A DNA stretch of 64,000 nucleotides from Udeniomyces pyricola (taxonomy: Eukaryota > Basidiomycota > Tremellomycetes > Cystofilobasidiales > Mrakiaceae). Every line of letters begins with the position of its first letter. The stretch's first letter is position 1. Shown in pieces: positions 10,198 through 21,397 of the stretch. The translations under genes and the position numbers were made by a program. Under the pieces are notes generated by a model. The model was not told the origin of the DNA and searched no databases. It saw only the letters and a list, made by a program, of their open reading frames with translations. The stretch spans positions 559,389-623,388 of the forward strand of contig BCIK01000004.1 of assembly GCA_039545295.1 (NCBI GenBank). Direction: 5' to 3'.

Positions 10198-12433
10198 ATG
10201 CCACGAGCCAAAACCATCAAGGATGGAGTACCTAGCCAGCAAAAGTCGCTGTACGATTTTTTTGTGAGTGTCACATAGTTCTCTCCTCAGCCTGAGAGCA
10301 AGGTGACGCTTGCGGATCGGATCCCATGCTGACAGCCCACTTGGCATGTCCTGACCCCCTTCGATCGGTCTCAAGCCGGCCGCGCCCAGTTCGGCCAAAG
10401 ATCCTGGCTCGTCTGCGCAGCCCGTCCCATCTTCTGGGTGAGCCCCTCTTTTCTTTTCTCGCTGTTTTTCTTCTACCTGTGGAGCATATGCTGACTGACC
10501 TATCTCTATCCCATGGATGTTCCCTCATCTGCCCTATCCTTTCCATCTCTGTCCATCACACCATCCATCACTTCAACCAGAAGGAACAGACAGATCGGTA
10601 AGTCCTACTTGTCCATCCAAACGTGTTTTGTGCAGTCTTGTGCTATGCTTATTGTATTGTTGTTTGTACAGACACTGACAAAGCGCGTAGCTGGGGGAGG
10701 AAAATTGCACTTGCTAGTACGTATGGATAGCATTTCTATGTCTCAATGTAGTGTTTCTTGTGTGGATGTTGACGTTACATTTTCGATTTATATTCTGTTC
10801 CACCTAATCCAGTGAGACGCAAGGCGATTGACCGTGAAACCAAATACTTCCATTCTTGGAATCGTCAGTACTCAACAACCATCTCCCTACCTCGCCGTTC
10901 TTTGCTACTCCATCCTTTCCCAGGCTAACGCGTACAATCTTTCTTCCATGTGTTTTGTTCATATGATCCGGTAGAACGGCGTGAGTTTCTTTGCCCTTTC
11001 TTCCTCTTTCCAATACATGTTCTGTCTTGCTGATGCCCCTTTCCTGCTTCCTCCCCCCTCCCCCCGCCCTGCCCCTTCCATCTTGTTTCCTCCGTCCCTT
11101 CAGTCGAAAAAACCCTTGTCATTCTGTGTATCATTCGTCGATTTGCGATCGACAATGTCAGACCCCAGATGGTGACACCAGAAGATTGGAAAGCCGCCAA
11201 TGTTCAGTCGTTGGTCGACGCCTTCATGGTCCCAACTATCTCCCAGGCCGAACGTCTCAACGCCTGGGATAGATTCGAAGCCGTCTACTGGGATAAAACG
11301 CATAACCCTCAGTTCGACCCTGGGACCGTCTCTGTCCCTCGCTCCAGCGGTGTGGGCCTATACTACTACAGGCGAAAAAGGGAAGATGTTCGGATGTTCA
11401 TTGAATTCCTGGGTGGGGAGGACACTGTGGTATGTTTACCTTGTTTCTAAAGCAGACCTTGCTTTCGCCTTATGTTCCCCTTCATGTTGTCTATCGAGCT
11501 GACACTCATGGCTTCACTCATGGTCTTTGCTTAGATTCGACGCTTCCGTTTTGAACAGTCCTGTCCAATCAACTCTCCAGGATGTTATATCTTCTTTATT
11601 TATTCTTGTCCTGCGCCAACTCCTTTTCATCAACCCCGTCAACACCAGCGATCAATTACTCATACTGACGGCGCTCATCTTCTTATCTTTGCTTCTTCCA
11701 TTCATCTATGACAGGGAAACTGATAGACAAGGCACGAAAGGATGCACAAAATGCTGCGGCGTCCGAAAAACCAAAAGTAAAGGTAAGCCTCGCCGCTCGA
11801 GCATATGACCATTTACTTTACTTTGCGATTCGATAACTCACGTTATCCGCCGTTCTCCTTGTCGTTTTCATCCTCGGTCAATCCACGATGTTCCACATGC
11901 TAAAACCCTCGAAGACCAAGGCCTCGCCGTCCGCCCAAGCATCCGGCAGCACATCCTCACAACCTGCTTGGAGTGAGTACTTTCATCAGACGTGAGTCTG
12001 ATCGTTCTTTCAATCGAATCTTGCTGATGTCACGACGTTTGCTGGTTCTTCCGTAATCCTTGCTCTGCGCTCGAACAGATCCCCCGCCCCTTCCAATCGC
12101 TAGAACGATCCCAACCCAACAACTGAGTGAGACATACGAACTCAAGGTTACAGACCTTCTTCAAGTTTCAAGAACCCTTATATCAATACCTCTTCCTGGC
12201 TCCAGGGTGGACCACAGAGTGAGTAGGCTTCTTCTTTCGGCCATCCTCGATCTGGGTTTCTCCTCACTCACCCATCGCACTATTTTTCCCTTTATGCTTT
12301 AGAAGCGAAAAGCTGTACGTTCAAAGCTCTTTCTTGTCTATCACTTCTTCGTAAAACCAGCAAACCAACCGACTGACGTCGCGTTGTCTGTGCTTTGTTC
12401 TTTTCCTTATAGCTCGAAGATTAGCAAAAAGCT
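10198..12433 (+). CDS. Unrecognised multi-exon protein with N-terminal PIP box
   Basis: I do not recognise the family. The first exon (10198-10263) encodes MPRAKTIKDGVPSQQKSLYDFF. It ends in QKSLYDFF, a textbook PCNA-interacting (PIP) box Q-x-x-L-x-x-F-F, and stops exactly at a gtgagt donor. Exons I can join in phase after a linker are one giving DTDKARSWGRKIALA, one giving MRRKAIDRETKYFHSWN, a predicted 6-nt exon (AACGGC, about 10976-10981), and a main exon 11104-11429. The main exon encodes LEKTLVILCIIRRFAIDNVR, then TPEDWKAANVQSLVDAF and QAERLNAWDRFEAVYW. Later exons give IRRFRFEQSCPINSP, WKLIDKARKDAQNAAASEK and a Ser/Thr-rich linker. The 3' end (TFFKFQEPLYQYLFLAPGW onward) is uncertain: it stops either near 12221 or near 12433 after two tiny exons. 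A PIP box at the N terminus suggests a link to replication or repair; that is inference. Confidence 0.5.
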
Positions 12434-13927
12434 AATTCCCTTTTGACATAAAAGCTCTAGTGTACATACTCTCTTTCTAGTTGAACTTCGTCTTTTCTTT
12501 TCATCTATCATTTTCAGTTTTTATCTTCAATGTTATCTTCAATGCGGTCGGGGAAAAGTCTGTTGCATTTTGCTCTACGTGGGTGCAACGTGTATGGTTC
12601 AACAAAGCAACACATGACATACGTCTTTTGTTGAGGGGATAAATCTACTGAGGGGGCCGGCGATTGGGCAAGACTTTTCGCTCTTGCCTCTTTGCCGTCT
12701 TCCTTGACTCATCTTTCACTCTTCCTTCTTCATGGCAGGTTGTCTATATGGAGGATACTACAGTACGGTTCGTCTTTCCAAACAACGAGGCATCAGCTGA
12801 TGTGCCGGTTGGATTGAAGCCTTGCCGCGCCCTGACGACCTCCTTTCTATGCCAGGCCTTACTAACAGCTAACAGCCAACGCTGATCTCATTGACCTTCT
12901 CCACTTTGCTGACATCGTATATGTTCTCGAGTAACCGTGCTGCTGATCATCTAGTCCCTTTGCTTTGCCCGGCGGGCAAATCGATGTCAGGAAACCGAAG
13001 GAAACCCGTCCCAAAGTTATAACCTAACATGCATGTTATTATAAGCCATATCGGTGATTATGTCATTATGAGCGGTCTTATAATGTACATGTAACACATT
13101 GCTCAACATACAATGCTTAAAAAGCCTTACAGTAACATTGATATGTTAACAAAGCCTTGTAAGATCTGTTGGAACCTGGGGTCTAGATGGATGTTATACT
13201 GGTATGGGATGGCAGATACAAGGGTCATGTGTTAAGGAGTGCTAGGTTGGATTTGATGGTTAGGATGGGTCGAGTCCCTCTCTCTGCCTCTAGTTTCAGT
13301 ACCACTTTCACTCTCATATCTCTCTGTCTTGTCTCCCATCCATAACGATCCTTTCATTCGTGCCCCCTTGGATCACTCACTTACTCCCTCTCACGGGTCA
13401 CTCCTCTCCTTCCTAGTCGTACCCAGTCATATCACGGCAGACACTTCCTTCCTCTAGCAGTCGTACCCGCCCTTGTCGCGATAGAGTCTCTCAAGATCTT
13501 GATGATATTTCTGGGTATCATATAGACCTTATAAGACATAATTATGAGATTGAGGTCTTGAGGCGAAAAAACGAATCGACTCTTGCTTAAGAATCCCGCA
13601 GTTCTGATAGATATTCCCTCCCTTTCCACTCGCGAACTACGCGCTGCGCTGAGCGCGCGTTGAACAACGTTGAGGCGCTGAGGGTTTGTGACGATGCAGC
13701 TGGCTCTGATCGATCGATCTGATCTGACTGGCTCATGAGCGCATGAGCGCATGTGCGAGCGCTGCTCGATCGGCCTGTCAAGCTGGCCGAAGTCGAGTCG
13801 AGCGCTTGGGATCCAGCAGCCGACAAAAGCACGATCTTAGCCTACAGGACTAGACCGATTGTCTGTCATCTCATACGAGCTATCACCCCAAGTCTCTTTG
13901 ATCCACCCAAACATTCAGCCCTCCATC
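12434..13927. other. 1.5 kb intergenic region
   Basis: No gene recognised. An AT-rich stretch with many short palindrome-like words spans about 13020-13140. The second copy of a candidate direct repeat lies at 13412-13490. The right end should hold the promoter of the acetyltransferase gene. Confidence 0.5.
13412..13490 (+). repeat. Candidate diverged direct repeat, copy 2
   Basis: Starts with cctagtcgtaccc and ends with gtcgtacccgcccttgtcgcgatag. It matches the 9814-9900 stretch at both ends with a variable middle. The assessment is by eye only. Confidence 0.35.
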
Positions 13928-14930
13928 ATGTCATCTCCAACTTTCACCATCCGTCCGTCTACACCAGACGATATTCCAGACATCCTCAGGCTTATCAAAG
14001 ACCTCGCGAGTACCCCGTCTCGTCGTTCTTGATGGAGCCGCCGATCAACCATCTTCATGCCTCATCTGTGATACATCGACTATATTTCAACGACCTCAAC
14101 AAGCTAACCCCCCCTCGTTCTCATGTCCCCTTCGCTCTTCCAACCACTCGTTCGCTCCTCTAGGCCATCTTTGAAAAATCTCCCGAATCGGCCCGAGCGA
14201 CGCCCGACTTGCTTCTCAAGAACCTCTTCCCCTCCAGCCATCCCGACGCGACGCACGCCCCGTACGCCTACTGCCTCGTCGCGACGACAGCAGAGGAAGA
14301 ACCCCAAGTCATCGCACTCGCACTTTACTTCTTCAACTTTTCCACATGGACGGGCAAGCCTGGACTCTACCTGGAAGACTTATACGTCAAGCCTGAGCAA
14401 CGCGGCACGGGCGTTGGCAAAGCCCTTTTCCGAGAGTCAGTCGTTCTCCCATCACCCTTGCTCTCCTCACGAGAGCTCCCACTACGACAGTAGCCACGTA
14501 GCCAAACGCGAACATGACGATAGCATCATCGGGGCTGGGGCTTTGGTGCTTCGCTGAGGATCGGTCTGGCACTATCAGCAAGACATCAACGCCTGCATCA
14601 CCCCCCCCCAAAGGGAGTGTCGTCATGTTCGAATGTTGGCTACCATCTCGACCGACTTTGTTTACTTTCCATCAGAACCTAATCAAACGTCTTCCCTATC
14701 GCTTCTCTCCCCGTCTGGACTTTCACCCAACCCGCCTCGTTCCCATCCTCAGACTCGGCCGAATCGCGCTCGCCAAAGACTGCGCGCGCGTCGACTGGTC
14801 CGTGCTCGACTGGAACACGCCGGCCCAAAACTTTTATTCGCACGCGATCAAGGCCAAGATCATGCCGGAATGGTGGTCGGTGCGATTGGAGGGCGAAGAT
14901 GAGATCAAGTTGCTCGAGACGCTGCAGTAG
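13928..14930 (+). CDS. GNAT-family N-acetyltransferase, thialysine/polyamine (SAT2) type
   Basis: Acetyl-CoA-dependent N-acetyltransferase. Exon 1 starts at 13928 with MSSPTFTIRPSTPDDIPDIL and RLIKDLA, the usual N-terminal beta strand and helix of GNAT enzymes. Exon 2 (about 14164-14435) gives FEKSPESARATPDLLLKNLF, then PGLYLEDLYVKPEQRGTGVG, which holds the acetyl-CoA binding R-G-x-G-x-G loop. Exon 3 (14753-14930) gives LGRIALAKDCARVDWSVLDW followed by NTPAQNFY, the hallmark of the SSAT/thialysine acetyltransferase branch. Total length of about 170 residues fits. The intron between exons 2 and 3 is about 317 bases, long for this genome. I could not find a donor at the end of exon 1 in phase with exon 2, so a small exon or an error may lie in 14008-14163. 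Substrate is inferred from the family only. Confidence 0.85.
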
Positions 14931-15368
14931 AAGAGATCGATCGGGTTCAGATCGTGGGAGGAGAGCTCACGACGTCGCTGCTTTGGCCATGGCCATAAAC
15001 AGCACAGACGAGGATCGAATTCAAACATAAAAATAGAAGCAACGTTGCTTTTGCCCTGAGGGACAATGGGTTGTCATTTAGATACACGGAGTATAGTTTC
15101 CATCTCGAGTGATGACAGGGATGGGATGGCAAGTCGAAGGGGGTAACGCCTTTGAGGTTCGGACCGGCGACCCGTATTTCAAGTATCGACGACCGATGTG
15201 AATCGTGTACCATGTTCTTATACATATGTATGCATGTATGCACGACACATGTATGAGCCTGTGAAGAACGCCAGCCAATGACTATCTGACTTCCGAAAGG
15301 TCCACAAGACTCGATAACTACCAGGCGGAATATCATATGTATATAGCTATCATGCTCTCTATGCTTCA
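14931..15368. other. Intergenic between convergent 3' ends
   Basis: 438 bases between the acetyltransferase stop and the PHO8 stop; it should contain both 3' UTRs. No gene seen. Confidence 0.6.
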
Positions 15369-18258
15369 TTAGTGCTTCCCACAATGGTAATGAGTCAACC
15401 CGTCCTCTGGACAAGACCCTCCTAGTCCCTTGCCCGCTGCCCGTCGCTGCTGACCACCCTTCTCCTTCTTACTCGTCGATCGCCAAAAGAACCAGTCCGT
15501 GTTCTCGTTGAGCTTGGTGGTGATGCTCTCGAGATCGAGGCCGAGGTGGTCCCGAATGAACAAGCCGACGTCCGTGTTCTCGCGCGAGCCACGAAAGCTC
15601 GGGTGCAGATCGCTCGGATGAAGGTAGAGATTTACATCGATGCCCGAATGGCCCGACGTCGACCACCCCACTTGAGCCCGACGAGAGCTCATATCGGCCA
15701 GCCTAACCAAGGTACGGTGTGTGTGTGGAGTTAAGGGGGCAGTAAGAACAAAGCATTTAGTCTCTGGATCTTGAAATCAGACACCGGTGTGGACCAACGA
15801 ACTAACACTCTCTCCAACCGAATGGCATTGCCCTTCTCCCCATCGACTTTCGTCACCTCCTCCTCGGTGGCATCCGTCAGACCGAGACCGTCCTCAAAGA
15901 TGGTCGATTCGAGCCATGACTTGTCCAGCGAGCCAGTGGAGAGGTAGTGAGCGGTCACCTGTTGAGCGAGGTAGATGGTCGAATGGGTCACGTTGGCGAT
16001 CGCCTCGGGCAAGTACCGATCTGCAAGAATCAAAGCCACACAGGAAACCAGATAAAGATGCAAAACAAAGACATGATCGATAGGTCAGCTTAGAATCCAG
16101 CCTACGATAGGGAAAAGAAGAAGAAGAAGAAGAAGAAAGAGAAAAAAAAAGAAAGAAAAAAAAAAGCGAGAGCAACGCACATTCTGGGTACACTTCCGGA
16201 TCCAGCTGCCGTGCCAGAGTCAAGCCTCCCGTCTCGTGGTCCGACGTGGAGACAAGAACGGTCCTCGCTCGCTCTCTCTTGGGCAAAGCATCGATCCACT
16301 TGCCTAGACATCAAAAGAGTCGCGGATGTGAAATGCCGAGGAGCTGGTTAGAGGCCGTCTGAGCCATACGGATGCAGACAAGCGTGAAGAAAGAAGCTTG
16401 TTGAGAGACTCACGGACTACTGAGACCGTGTTCTGATATTCTAGAATTTCTCGGGCATGGTTTCCCGGGTCGTTCGAATGAGCCTGAACAGACGAGAGTG
16501 ACAGACGAACATGTTCAGACAACTCATATCCCAAAAGAGACCAGCCTTTGCCGTATGGCCATCGGTCTCGGCTGCGAGATCGTCTCCGCACTCACAGCCA
16601 TGTCTATTCTCGAGCCTTCAATCATCAAAAAGAAGCCCTTGGCGTTTTGCTTAGCTGTCGCGGTGTGGAGAGTGTTGAGGGCAATCTTGGTCATGTCGCT
16701 GAGCGACGGCTCCGCTTCACTCTTTGGCAGACGTTGCCGATCGATTTCGTAATTGAGGTGATCCCGGTTGAAGAAGCCAAGCGAGGGAAGAGGAAGAGTT
16801 CCCTTGGGAGAGATGGAGGACAGGTATGATGTCGTGTTGAGCATGACGTGCGTTCCTCGACGGATAGCGGAAGAGAGCGGGTCCAGAGAGTCCGTTCGGC
16901 ACGAATCAGGAGTGCTTGTGTTAGGAAGAAAGACTAGAGGTGTTTCCATTCGCATCAGGACACGTTCAAAGGGGGATACATGGGAACATCAACCAGAAGA
17001 CGGATCAACTTACAGCATCGGCCACCTCCAAGAGCCAAGTCAACCACATGACCAAGCGGTCCATCACCAACTAGAAACTCGGCAATTTCGCTCTCCATGT
17101 CTCGATCCACGACATGGGAGTAAAAACAGGCAGGGGTTGCGTGGGTCAGACGGGAAGTCACCGTCAATCCAGTGAGCCATCCTTGCGCTTTGGCTGCCTC
17201 CATGACGGTGCCCAGGGGTCGGTGCGGACCTGGGGAAAACGGAGAGTGGATCATGTCAGCCAAACGAAGTAGAATGTACGAAGCTTTCTCCTAGTTGTAT
17301 GCTTACCCTCTGCTGCGACCGAGATGGCCCCATTGTAAGACTTCTGAGCGCATGAAAAGGCCGTCGCTCCCGCGGCCGAGTCCGTCACTAGACTAGAAGA
17401 GGACCGGGTCTGTGTAGAGGCACACGAAAGCAATGGCTGCCAGGTGAGTACTTGGCTGGCTTTGTTTGTCTCATCTTACCACTCAGGTAGGTAGCAAGGA
17501 GTCAGTAAAGGAATGCACCCTCGAGCTTCCGACGAGGAGTTCGTCCAGCGGCAGGGCGAAATGGTCTTGATAACTCATGCCGTGGAGATACTTGTAAAAG
17601 TCACGGGCAAACGTCTCCGATGCAGGGCCGAATCCGTCACTGATCTGGGGGATGACGAGTGAAGCAGTCGAGGGATGGGTTAGCGTGTCGTACAAGGTCG
17701 GTCATCTCTGGAAGCTAGGACGAGCCAAACACGTGGGTGGACCTCGAGAGGGGTCCCATTGGACCCCTTGCTTTGCACCGGGCTCGTACGTGTGAGCTCC
17801 CCAAGAGGAGATGAGGATATGGCGCCCGATGACCCTGTTCATGTCACGACGTGAGGGTTTAGATCCAAAGAGGGCACTCACCATGAAGATCATGTTTGTG
17901 GGCGGTTGGGCCCGGGCATCCCATGCTGCGACGGCCCCTCCAACGCCGAGGACGGCGGCTGCGACGATGGCGGCGTAAGCCCATATGGAACGGGCTGAGG
18001 CTGGCTGAGACAGAAGAAGAAAGCAACAACCATAACAACAAGGCGATATGCGGCGGTTGGTGCGGCATATGCAGGTACGCCGGTCAGTTCCGCTCGACTG
18101 AACGGCCAGCAGCAGCCGCCGAACTGGAAACGCGACGGTCGGAGCTCAGAGGGAGGTGGGCGGACCGAAGATGTGTCGGCGAGCAAGTCATTGTCTAGGC
18201 TGGGATGGTCCTCGAGGTTGGGTTCGGACGTGGGCTTGAGTAGGTGCTGAGTTGACAT
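15369..18258 (-). CDS. PHO8: Vacuolar-type alkaline phosphatase
   Basis: Zn/Mg-dependent repressible alkaline phosphatase, a type II membrane protein of the fungal vacuole that removes phosphate from many monoesters. It begins [20 protein letters not shown] in exon 1 (18079-18258). Exon 2 (17882-18004) supplies the signal-anchor helix [20 protein letters not shown]. Downstream landmarks are [10 protein letters not shown] (metal-binding Asp), [34 protein letters not shown] with the phosphorylated Ser after [48 protein letters not shown] followed by [40 protein letters not shown] and [18 protein letters not shown] (late metal-binding His). At least nine exons are needed and phases agree at each joint I checked. 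A GAA-repeat intron lies near 16110-16165. In most eukaryotic relatives the metal-site helix reads D-H-A-G-H; here it reads D-M-A-A-H. It is divergent from the JTB-like gene. Confidence 0.93.
16108..16167 (+). repeat. (GAA)n and A-rich tract in a PHO8 intron
   Basis: On the coding (minus) strand this reads as a (TTC)n polypyrimidine tract just upstream of an exon, a normal position for a strong 3' splice signal. Confidence 0.75.
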
Positions 18259-18358
18259 GTGGCGACGGTAGCTTAGTGGGGTGTTGGGTGTTTGAGCCGT
18301 AACGAACGGGCGCGCTAATGATTGAGGGTGGATGATGTGAATGCGCGTGGGATGATAT

Positions 18359-19779
18359 ATGTCACCCACATCGGTCGATGATATGATGATGATCTTATAT
18401 TCTACGATCCATGTATTACACCCATCAGCTCATCCAACGTTCACCTCATCCACTGCTCATCGCCCACCGTCCCGTACATGCGCCCAACCTGCACCCTCAC
18501 TTCATGACCTCCCTCTCATCATCGATCGTGTACGCGCCCTCGTTTCCCTTGCCATCTTTCATCTACCCCGCCCCAGCTCCGTCTCACAGCAGCTGTCTAT
18601 CCCTTTCCTTCTTCCTCCCCCCCCCCCCCCCCCCCCCCCGCGCAGCTCTCGGCGGACCCTCTTTCTCGCCATCCTCCTCATCACCTTCACCGTGCTTTCT
18701 TCTCCAGTCTCTGCCTCATCCCTGATACCAAAGCCGTTATTCAATTCAACAGACCCGTCGCCCCTGAGTCACAGCCCCATCTACCTCCAGTCGAGAGCTG
18801 AATCGAGTCCGGGCCTCAAAGACTACGAGTGTCGTCCGTTTGGCGAGTGTGAGCCGTGTCCGAGAGATCAGGTGCGTCTATCAGTTGGCATCTGCATCAT
18901 CAGACGTGTGCAAAATGCTCAGCCAGAGTTGTGCAATCCAAAGTTGTCCCGTGGAAGGGTTGAAAAGACGACCATGAAGGGACTGAGGAGCCGAGGACGT
19001 GAACGTGAACGTGGTTTGGACGCGACGACGTGTCGTTCTCACAGGCAGAGCGACACTCCTTCTTTTGCTTGGTCCGACTGCCCCGCTCGAGGTTCTTCGA
19101 GACGGACCCCTTGCTCGTGAACGACCCTTCTGTCTGTTCATCTTGATACACAGACGACTAAATCATGCCGTCCCCGCTGAAATTGGCTGTTCGTTGGCCT
19201 CTGTTTCCTGAACGCCTCTCATTCTCCTCCCTCTTGCATACATGTTACTCCCATCTGTCACGTGACTCCCACAGTGGTCCGAACCGTACTGTCAACCCTA
19301 TGGCAACCGTCGGCTCCTTCACTGCGTACCCAAAGGCGTGATTCATCATTCCCCTCTCTCCTCCTCGTCCTCATCATCCCATGCGGACAAGGACGAGTTC
19401 CTTCACCCTAGCGCCAACCCACATCATCACGAAAAGGAGATACCTGCTTGGCAGGCATGCGGCAAAGTCGTTGCTCAGGAACGAGTCGACTACTGGGAGT
19501 TTTTCGTACGTCATCGCTTCGGGGAGGAGCTGATGTCCATCCTCATGAGGTTGCCCTTCCCATGATGCGATGGACCAAGCTGACGTTACCTGCATCGCCT
19601 GCCATCTCCTGGCCTTTCTCATTCCTGCCACGCAGACGACCAATCTCCTCTTTTTCATGGTCGGTCTCACCGTCCTGCTCCTTCGAGGTCGAACGCTGGC
19701 GACGATGCAATACCACCTTCTCGCCGCCAGGATCGGGTTGCCGACTGGGGCTGGACGGATCATGGGTTTCTCGCTATAG
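18359..19779 (+). CDS. JTB-like single-pass membrane protein
   Basis: Probable type I membrane protein resembling the JTB (jumping translocation breakpoint) family. The exons are one ending at 18871, then 19275-19505 and 19636-19779. Exon 1 has a hydrophobic signal segment RRTLFLAILLITFTVLSSPV and then a Cys-rich ectodomain: CRPFGECEPCPRDQ. Exon 2 continues WSEPYCQPYGNRRLLHCVPK and, after a Ser/His-rich loop, EIPAWQACGKVVAQERVDYW. Exon 3 is the transmembrane helix and short tail: TTNLLFFMVGLTVLLLRGRT, LATMQYHLLAARIGL. Cysteine pattern, the W-x-x-C before E-R-x-x-x-W and the single helix fit JTB. The start is uncertain: only an upstream Met at 18359 is open in frame, the signal segment would then lie about 95 residues in, and a poly-C run at about 18618-18639 could hide a frame change. 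Confidence 0.6.
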
Positions 19780-19840
19780 ATGTTTGTGTCGCAGGCCAGG
19801 TCCGAGGTTCAAAACGTCCAACGTTCATGAGATTCAGATC

Positions 19841-21052
19841 TTAGAGTCCCCACTCCGACAGATCAAAGTCCTCGAGGGAGTCGTGAATGACGGCTGCGCC
19901 AAAGGTCTCGTCTGGGTTCAAGTTCCGGATAGCAGCCTCGGGGATCCAAACGACCTGCATGCCTGCCCTGACACCGGACTGCCCAAGGGAAAAGCCAAAC
20001 GTCAGGAGAAAATGAACCCTACTCTCGAACCTTCTTAAAAGGAGAGCACTTGAACTAAGACAACGCTTACCTGAACGCCTGGGATAGCATCCTCAAACAC
20101 GAGGCACTGCGCTCGCTCGAGCCGTTCCTCCTCGCTCTGCGGTTCTTCCTCGGTCCCGACGTTGAGTCCGAGAGAGCGAGCGGCAGCGAGATAGATATCA
20201 GGCGCGGGCTTTCCTCGAGAGCGGTTCGTCTGGGGTGGAATGGGACCGGTCGTGGCGGTGATGATGTGTTTGCCGAACGGTCGGAAAAGTTCTGGGAGGT
20301 GAGACTGTCGAGCGGAGCAAGCAAGCGACCGGATTATTCATGGGTGACCGCGGCCGGTTTGGTCTCATCCCAAGTCGAAGGAGATGAGCTGATGGTAAGC
20401 AGTACTCACCGTCTTGGTCGCGTAGGCTTTATCACTGCTTCCGGTTGCGATAGCCAGGGGTACGCCTCGAGCATGAAGGGTCTCGATGAGCTTGACGACT
20501 CCGGGAAGGGGCTGCACGACCCGGAACAGATCGTCCTGGAGCTTTTCTCGCTCGGCCAGGTAGATCTCGGGTGTGTAGTCGGCTGGGATGGATCCAGGAG
20601 GGAACGACTAAATGTTCCAACGAGAAGGGTAGGTGGAAGCCGGTATGAGTCATCTGAGTGGTTCGAGATAGGTTGAAGAATGTCGGACGAGTCAAGCGAA
20701 ACACGTACGTCAAACAGAACCTGACACGACGCGAGAGCAGCTGCGACACGAGAGACGATTGACGAGACACGGATCCAACCAGGAGCAACCGAGGCGACGT
20801 CAACGATTAACGAAGGCTCATCGAAGGTGTAATGATGGGCTCGCTGGGAAGGGTTGAGGGCAACCAAGAAGAATGGACCGTACGGAGACCCATGAGCTTG
20901 GATTTGATGGCGGGCGTTTGTTCGAGGTTCCATCGGGCGAGGATCTTGTTGGCGCAGATGGTGTAGACTTCTTCGGTCGAGAGGATGGTACCATCCATGT
21001 CGAACAGACAGGCCTTGATCTTGGGCTTTTGGTCAGAAGTGGAGGTGGGCAT
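19841..21052 (-). CDS. HAD-superfamily phosphatase (pseudouridine-5'-phosphatase/GPP-like)
   Basis: Haloacid-dehalogenase-type phosphatase. The start is MPTSTSDQKPKIKACLFDMD; the catalytic motif I is LFDMDGTILSTEE with both aspartates. A cap region follows (VYTICANKILARWNLEQTP, later IPADYTPEIYLAEREKL). Motif II is VPLAIATGSSDKAYATKT, and motif III/IV is GKPAPDIYLAAARSLG followed by CLVFEDAIPGVQAGMQVVWI. The protein ends DFDLSEWGL at 19841. These features match the branch that includes pseudouridine-5'-phosphatase (HDHD1/PUDP) and yeast glycerol-3-phosphatase; sequence alone does not settle the substrate. One short exon between LMG and the AALASCQVLFD segment is not fully resolved. Its 3' end is only about 60 bases from the JTB-like stop, so the 3' UTRs probably overlap. 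Confidence 0.88.
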
Positions 21053-21397
21053 GGCGAGGTGTTTGAGAGGTGGAAGATGGTAGTTGATGGGAAGAATCGA
21101 CGACTGAAGACGACTTGAGCTGGATATCGGATTGCTGTTTGCAGGGTCGGCCGGGTGTGATCGGGGTGGGCCGCTCGGAGGAGGCCGCCAAAAGTCATGG
21201 AGGCGTGTGATGCATGGCATGTCGATTGATGCATGAGTAGATTCCATTTCTCATCTTGAATTCCTCCTCACATGCTCATCATCTGCCAGCTTCTCCAACC
21301 ACCACCACCATCACCATCACCATTTGAACTCTATCCATAATCAACTCTTAGCTCAACTCATCCCACCCAATCCAACCCGACCCGACCCAACCCAACC
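21053..21397. promoter_or_regulatory. Divergent promoter, HAD phosphatase and aminopeptidase P
   Basis: 345 bases between two start codons on opposite strands. It contains a CAC/CCA-repeat stretch at about 21297-21330 and cccaacccgacc-type repeats just before the aminopeptidase start. Promoter role is inferred from position. Confidence 0.6.
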
